Under the pieces are notes generated by a model. The model saw only the letters and a list, made by a program, of their open reading frames with translations. It had not been told where the DNA came from and ran no database searches. A stretch of 16,906 bases of DNA, from positions 1-16,906 of the forward strand of contig JAUXJB010000005.1 in NCBI GenBank assembly GCA_030624945.1. The letters run 5' to 3'. This DNA is from Deltaproteobacteria bacterium (lineage in GTDB: Bacteria > Myxococcota_A > UBA9160 > SZUA-336). This document shows, in pieces, positions 14,735 through 16,906 of the stretch. The translations under genes and the position numbers were made by a program. Position 1 is the stretch's first letter, and every line of letters begins with the position of its first letter.

Positions 14735-15268
14735 ATGGTCCGGGCCATTCTGCCGCTCGCGCTCGCCGGTCTGCTCGGCTGCTGGACCACCCCCGAGCCC
14801 CAGACCGGGCTCTTCGAGTGGGTGGACGAGGCCGGAGTGGTCCATTACACGACCGACCGCGAGAACGTGCCCGAGAACTACCGCTCGACCACGCGCCTGC
14901 TGAGTGCGGACCGGGGCACGCGCGAGGCCGCCCGCGCGGGCGCGCCCGCCCGGCGCGCCCGCCCCGAGACCCCACCGTTCGTCGAGAGCGCGGTGCCGCG
15001 AGCGGACCGCAGCGCGCCGCCGCCGAGCGTTCGGAGCGCACCTCCAGCGACGCGTCGCGCACCCGAGATCAGCGCGCAGCAGGCGCGGGCCATCGCGGAC
15101 AAGGAGGCAGCCATTCAACAGGATCGCGAGGCGCTCAAGGATTTCATCAGCCAGGAGAGCTCGGACGGGACGGAGCTCGCGACGGATCCCCAGCTGCGCG
15201 AGCTCGCCGAACACCTGGCTAGGCTGGAGTCGGATCTGGCCGCGCTGCGCGCAGGCGCTCAGCCCTAG
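14735..15268 (+). CDS. DUF4124-domain lipoprotein
   Basis: A 177-residue protein. The ATG at 14735 is chosen because it gives a short lipoprotein signal (MVRAILPLALAGLLGC, lipidated Cys16) and lies downstream of the predicted transcription start. Residues 25-50 hold the DUF4124 signature LFEWVDEAGVVHYTTDREN, a small beta-rich envelope module. Residues about 60-125 are a low-complexity Arg/Pro/Ala linker, and the C-terminus (about 126-177) is predicted to be helical, possibly coiled coil (QARAIADKEAAIQQDREAL; LAEHLARLESDLAALRAG). Proteins with this domain are widespread in proteobacterial envelopes and their role is not established. It precedes cofD by 25 bp but has no evident link to F420. 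Its stop codon lies inside a hairpin that also covers the cofD ribosome binding site. Confidence 0.85.
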   Translation: MVRAILPLALAGLLGCWTTPEPQTGLFEWVDEAGVVHYTTDRENVPENYRSTTRLLSADRGTREAARAGAPARRARPETPPFVESAVPRADRSAPPPSVRSAPPATRRAPEISAQQARAIADKEAAIQQDREALKDFISQESSDGTELATDPQLRELAEHLARLESDLAALRAGAQP

Positions 15269-15289
15269 TGTCCCGTTCAGGACACTAGG
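15264..15289 (+). repeat. CTAGTGTCC-family hairpin, short form, between the DUF4124 gene and cofD
   Basis: A perfect 10-bp inverted repeat (CCTAGTGTCC / GGACACTAGG) with a 6-nt loop. The 5' arm contains the TAG stop of the upstream gene (15266-15268). The 3' arm ends in TAGG, 4 nt before the cofD ATG, the only Shine-Dalgarno-like bases there. It may therefore govern cofD translation; it also resembles the longer hairpin at 13050-13093. Confidence 0.8.
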
Positions 15290-15293
15290 CAAC

Positions 15294-16235
15294 ATGCCTC
15301 GCCCAGTCGTCGCCCTGGCCGGCGGAGTCGGTGCCGCCCGCTTCCTCGAAGGCCTGGTCCAGGTGGTCCCACCCGAGGAGATCACGGCAATCGTCAATAC
15401 GGGAGACGATCGCGACTTCTTCGGACTGCGCGTCTGCCCGGACCTCGACATCGTCACCTACACGCTCGCGGGGATCGTGAACCGCGAGACGGGCTGGGGC
15501 TTTCGCGACGACAGCTTCCACTGCATCGACGCACTCGGGCGCCTGCGCGACGACACCTGGTTTGCGCTCGGCGACCGGGATCTGGCGACGCACATCCAGC
15601 GCAGCGCGCGGCTGCGCGAGGGGGCCACGCTCTCGCGCGTCACCGCCGAGATCGCGGAGGCCTTCGGCGTCGCGGTGGAGCTCCTGCCGATGACCGAGGA
15701 GCTCGCCCCGACCCGCGTGGTGAGGCGGGACGGAAGCGTTGCCGACTTCGAGGAGTACCTGGTTCGCGACGGCGCACCGGCGGACGTGCGCGAGGTCGAC
15801 CTGTCGGCGGCGGCCAGAGCCGCCCCCGCACCGGGACTCCTCGAGGCTCTCGAGGCTGCGGAGACGCTGCTCATCTGCCCGAGTAACCCCGTCGTATCGA
15901 TCGGAACCATTCTCGCCATCCCGGGGGTGCGCGCCCGCCTCGAGGCCCGACGCTCCGCGGTCGCAATCAGCCCCATCATCGGCGGCCGCCCCGTCAAGGG
16001 CCCGGCGGACCGCCTGCTCCCCAGCCTGGGTGTCGAGGTCTCGGCTCTGGGGGTGGCGGAGCTCTATCGCACGCTCGCGAGCGGCATCGTGATCGATCGG
16101 GCCGACGCCGCGCTCGCACCAGAGATCGAGGCGCTCGGTCTGGCGGTCCGCATCGAAGACACGCTCATGCGGGACTCGAAGATTGCCGCGAATCTGGCGG
16201 CGGCAGCACTCGCACTGGCTGGGACACGCGCTTGA
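15294..16235 (+). CDS. cofD: 2-phospho-L-lactate (or phosphoenolpyruvate) transferase, CofD/FbiA
   Basis: A 313-residue enzyme that joins the nucleotide-activated side chain made with CofC to FO (7,8-didemethyl-8-hydroxy-5-deazariboflavin), giving F420-0 or its dehydro form and GMP. Family motifs are present in order: ALAGGVGAARFLEGL (7-21), IVNTGDDRDFFGL (33-45), WFALGDRDLATHI (89-101), CPSNPVVSIGTIL (195-207) and ISPIIGGRPVKGPADRLL (225-242). The ATG at 15294 gives the standard N-terminus, and the length is that of the family. Whether the substrate is phospholactate, phosphoenolpyruvate or 3-phosphoglycerate differs between lineages and cannot be read here. It overlaps cofC by 4 bp (TTGA), so the two are made together. 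Confidence 0.97.
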   Translation: MPRPVVALAGGVGAARFLEGLVQVVPPEEITAIVNTGDDRDFFGLRVCPDLDIVTYTLAGIVNRETGWGFRDDSFHCIDALGRLRDDTWFALGDRDLATHIQRSARLREGATLSRVTAEIAEAFGVAVELLPMTEELAPTRVVRRDGSVADFEEYLVRDGAPADVREVDLSAAARAAPAPGLLEALEAAETLLICPSNPVVSIGTILAIPGVRARLEARRSAVAISPIIGGRPVKGPADRLLPSLGVEVSALGVAELYRTLASGIVIDRADAALAPEIEALGLAVRIEDTLMRDSKIAANLAAAALALAGTRA

Positions 16236-16870
16236 AGGTCGCGGCCGTCGTCCCGTTCAGGTGCTTCACGCGCGGGAAGAATCGCCTGCGCGCACGGTAC
16301 GCGGACAGCGAGGTGGAGCAGATTCTGCACGCCCTGCTGCTGGACGTTCTCGGCGCTCTGGGCTGCGCCCGTGAGGTCGACTACCTGGCGGTTCTGACCG
16401 ACGACGAGGCGGTTGCTCGGGTCGCTCGTGCGGCAGGCGCAGACGTGCGCCTGCGAACACCCGACCCCGGTCTGAACGAGGCGATCGAGCTCGCCGCGGC
16501 AGAGCTGGAGGCGGCCGGCTACGAGGCCCTGCTCGTCGTTCTGGGCGACCTCCCGCTGCTCCGGGGAGCGGATGTCGACGAGGTCGTGAAGGTCGGCGAA
16601 AAGCGCGAGATCGTACTGGTCCCCTCGTCGGACGGGGGCACCGCACTGCTCCTCCTGCGTCCCCCGCGGCGCATCCCGCCCCGATTCGGCCCGAACAGCG
16701 CCAGTCGTCACGCAGAGGCGGCTCGCAAGGCGGAGCTGCGAGCCTTCGAGCCCGACTCGCCGGAGGAGATCTGCCGCGTCGACCTCGACACCCCCGAGGA
16801 CGCCGAGCGCATTCTCGCCTCCGGCATCCCGTGCCGGACGCGCGACGTCCTGCTGAAGCTGGCCCGGTGA
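16232..16870 (+). CDS. cofC: 2-phospho-L-lactate guanylyltransferase, CofC/FbiD
   Basis: A 212-residue nucleotidyltransferase that activates phospholactate or phosphoenolpyruvate with GTP for CofD. The sequence shows the N-terminal nucleotide-binding VVPFRCFTRGKNRL (6-19, like the VPVK...KSRL of the family), LAVLTDDEAV (52-61), LLVVLGDLPLL (100-110, metal-binding Asp), PSSDGGTALLLLRPP (131-145) and the RFGPNSASRHAEAA segment (151-164). The TTG start at 16232-16234 overlaps the cofD stop as TTGA and gives a normal N-terminus; no ATG is near. The stop overlaps the next start as GTGA. One small departure is DGGTALL where DGGTNALL is common. Confidence 0.95.
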   Translation: MKVAAVVPFRCFTRGKNRLRARYADSEVEQILHALLLDVLGALGCAREVDYLAVLTDDEAVARVARAAGADVRLRTPDPGLNEAIELAAAELEAAGYEALLVVLGDLPLLRGADVDEVVKVGEKREIVLVPSSDGGTALLLLRPPRRIPPRFGPNSASRHAEAARKAELRAFEPDSPEEICRVDLDTPEDAERILASGIPCRTRDVLLKLAR

Positions 16871-16906
16871 GCATCCACCTGCACGCCATCGAGGGACTTC
16901 CGGAGA
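16867..16906 (+). CDS. cofE: Probable CofE (F420-0:gamma-glutamyl ligase), N-terminal fragment
   Basis: A GTG at 16867 overlaps the cofC stop as GTGA and opens a frame to the window edge that reads MSIHLHAIEGLPE. This matches the usual start of CofE proteins (a strand followed by GLPE/GIPEV and then the substrate loop). CofE adds the glutamate residues to F420-0. Only 13 residues are visible, so the call rests on this short match and on gene order after cofD and cofC. Confidence 0.65.
   Translation, partial: MSIHLHAIEGLPE

Noticed and set aside
14525..15457. Long N-terminal extension of the propeller frame
   Set aside because: It lies opposite the DUF4124 and cofD genes and has no family resemblance; a signal peptide appears only from the TTG at 14522-14524.
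1..16906. tRNA, rRNA, CRISPR, insertion sequence or prophage
   Set aside because: The gaps between genes were read for such features and none was seen: no tRNA-like arms with CCA, no regularly spaced repeats, no transposase or integrase frames.

Overview
The window is a gene-dense, high-GC bacterial chromosome segment with eighteen supported protein genes, two of them cut by the window edges. Thirteen sit in a leftward (minus-strand) block that fills positions 1 to about 12.7 kb. A fourteenth leftward gene follows at 13.1-14.5 kb, and a rightward block of four genes ends the window. No rRNA, tRNA, insertion sequence, CRISPR array or phage gene was seen. Three lipoprotein-type signal sequences, FtsEX with an EnvC-like partner, and a DUF4124 protein point to a Gram-negative cell. 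Together with F420-biosynthesis genes this suggests a deltaproteobacterial-type lineage (for example Binatota or Myxococcota). That placement is inference from gene content, not proof.

Leftward block, read in the direction of transcription (right to left). A small conserved protein of unknown function (12.3-12.7 kb) leads ftsE, ftsX, an envC-like murein hydrolase activator and the S41 protease ctpA. Tightly joined to these are ispA (prenyl diphosphate synthase), dxs (first step of the MEP isoprenoid pathway) and tlyA (rRNA 2'-O-methyltransferase). Spacings run from a 4-bp overlap to 25 bp, so this looks like one eight-gene operon combining septal peptidoglycan hydrolysis with isoprenoid precursor supply. 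After a 201-bp gap come an A-type Fe-S carrier (erpA/iscA type), a class I cysteine desulfurase and a translationally coupled IscU-like protein that has lost two of the three scaffold cysteines. Then come a TPR lipoprotein and, overlapping its stop codon, a second lipoprotein with a TTG start that runs off the left edge.

Right side. A leftward gene (13.1-14.5 kb) encodes an exported protein that I read as a seven-bladed beta-propeller with a helical C-terminal part; I do not recognise a named family. Divergent from it, behind a strong sigma70-like promoter, are a small DUF4124 lipoprotein, cofD, cofC and the first 40 bp of a likely cofE. These are the lactate/PEP-type side-chain and glutamylation steps of coenzyme F420 synthesis. 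The FO-forming enzymes (CofG/CofH) are not in the window.

Non-coding structure is the least ordinary part. A 49-bp element with a perfect 9-bp hairpin occurs twice in inverted orientation (47/49 identical), bracketing the Fe-S carrier gene. A second hairpin family with CTAGTGTCC arms occurs after the propeller gene and between the DUF4124 gene and cofD, where it covers both a stop codon and the likely ribosome binding site. The 374-bp gap at 12.7-13.1 kb carries three hairpins in a row. Ten of the eighteen genes appear to use GTG or TTG starts, often as GTGA or TTGA overlaps.
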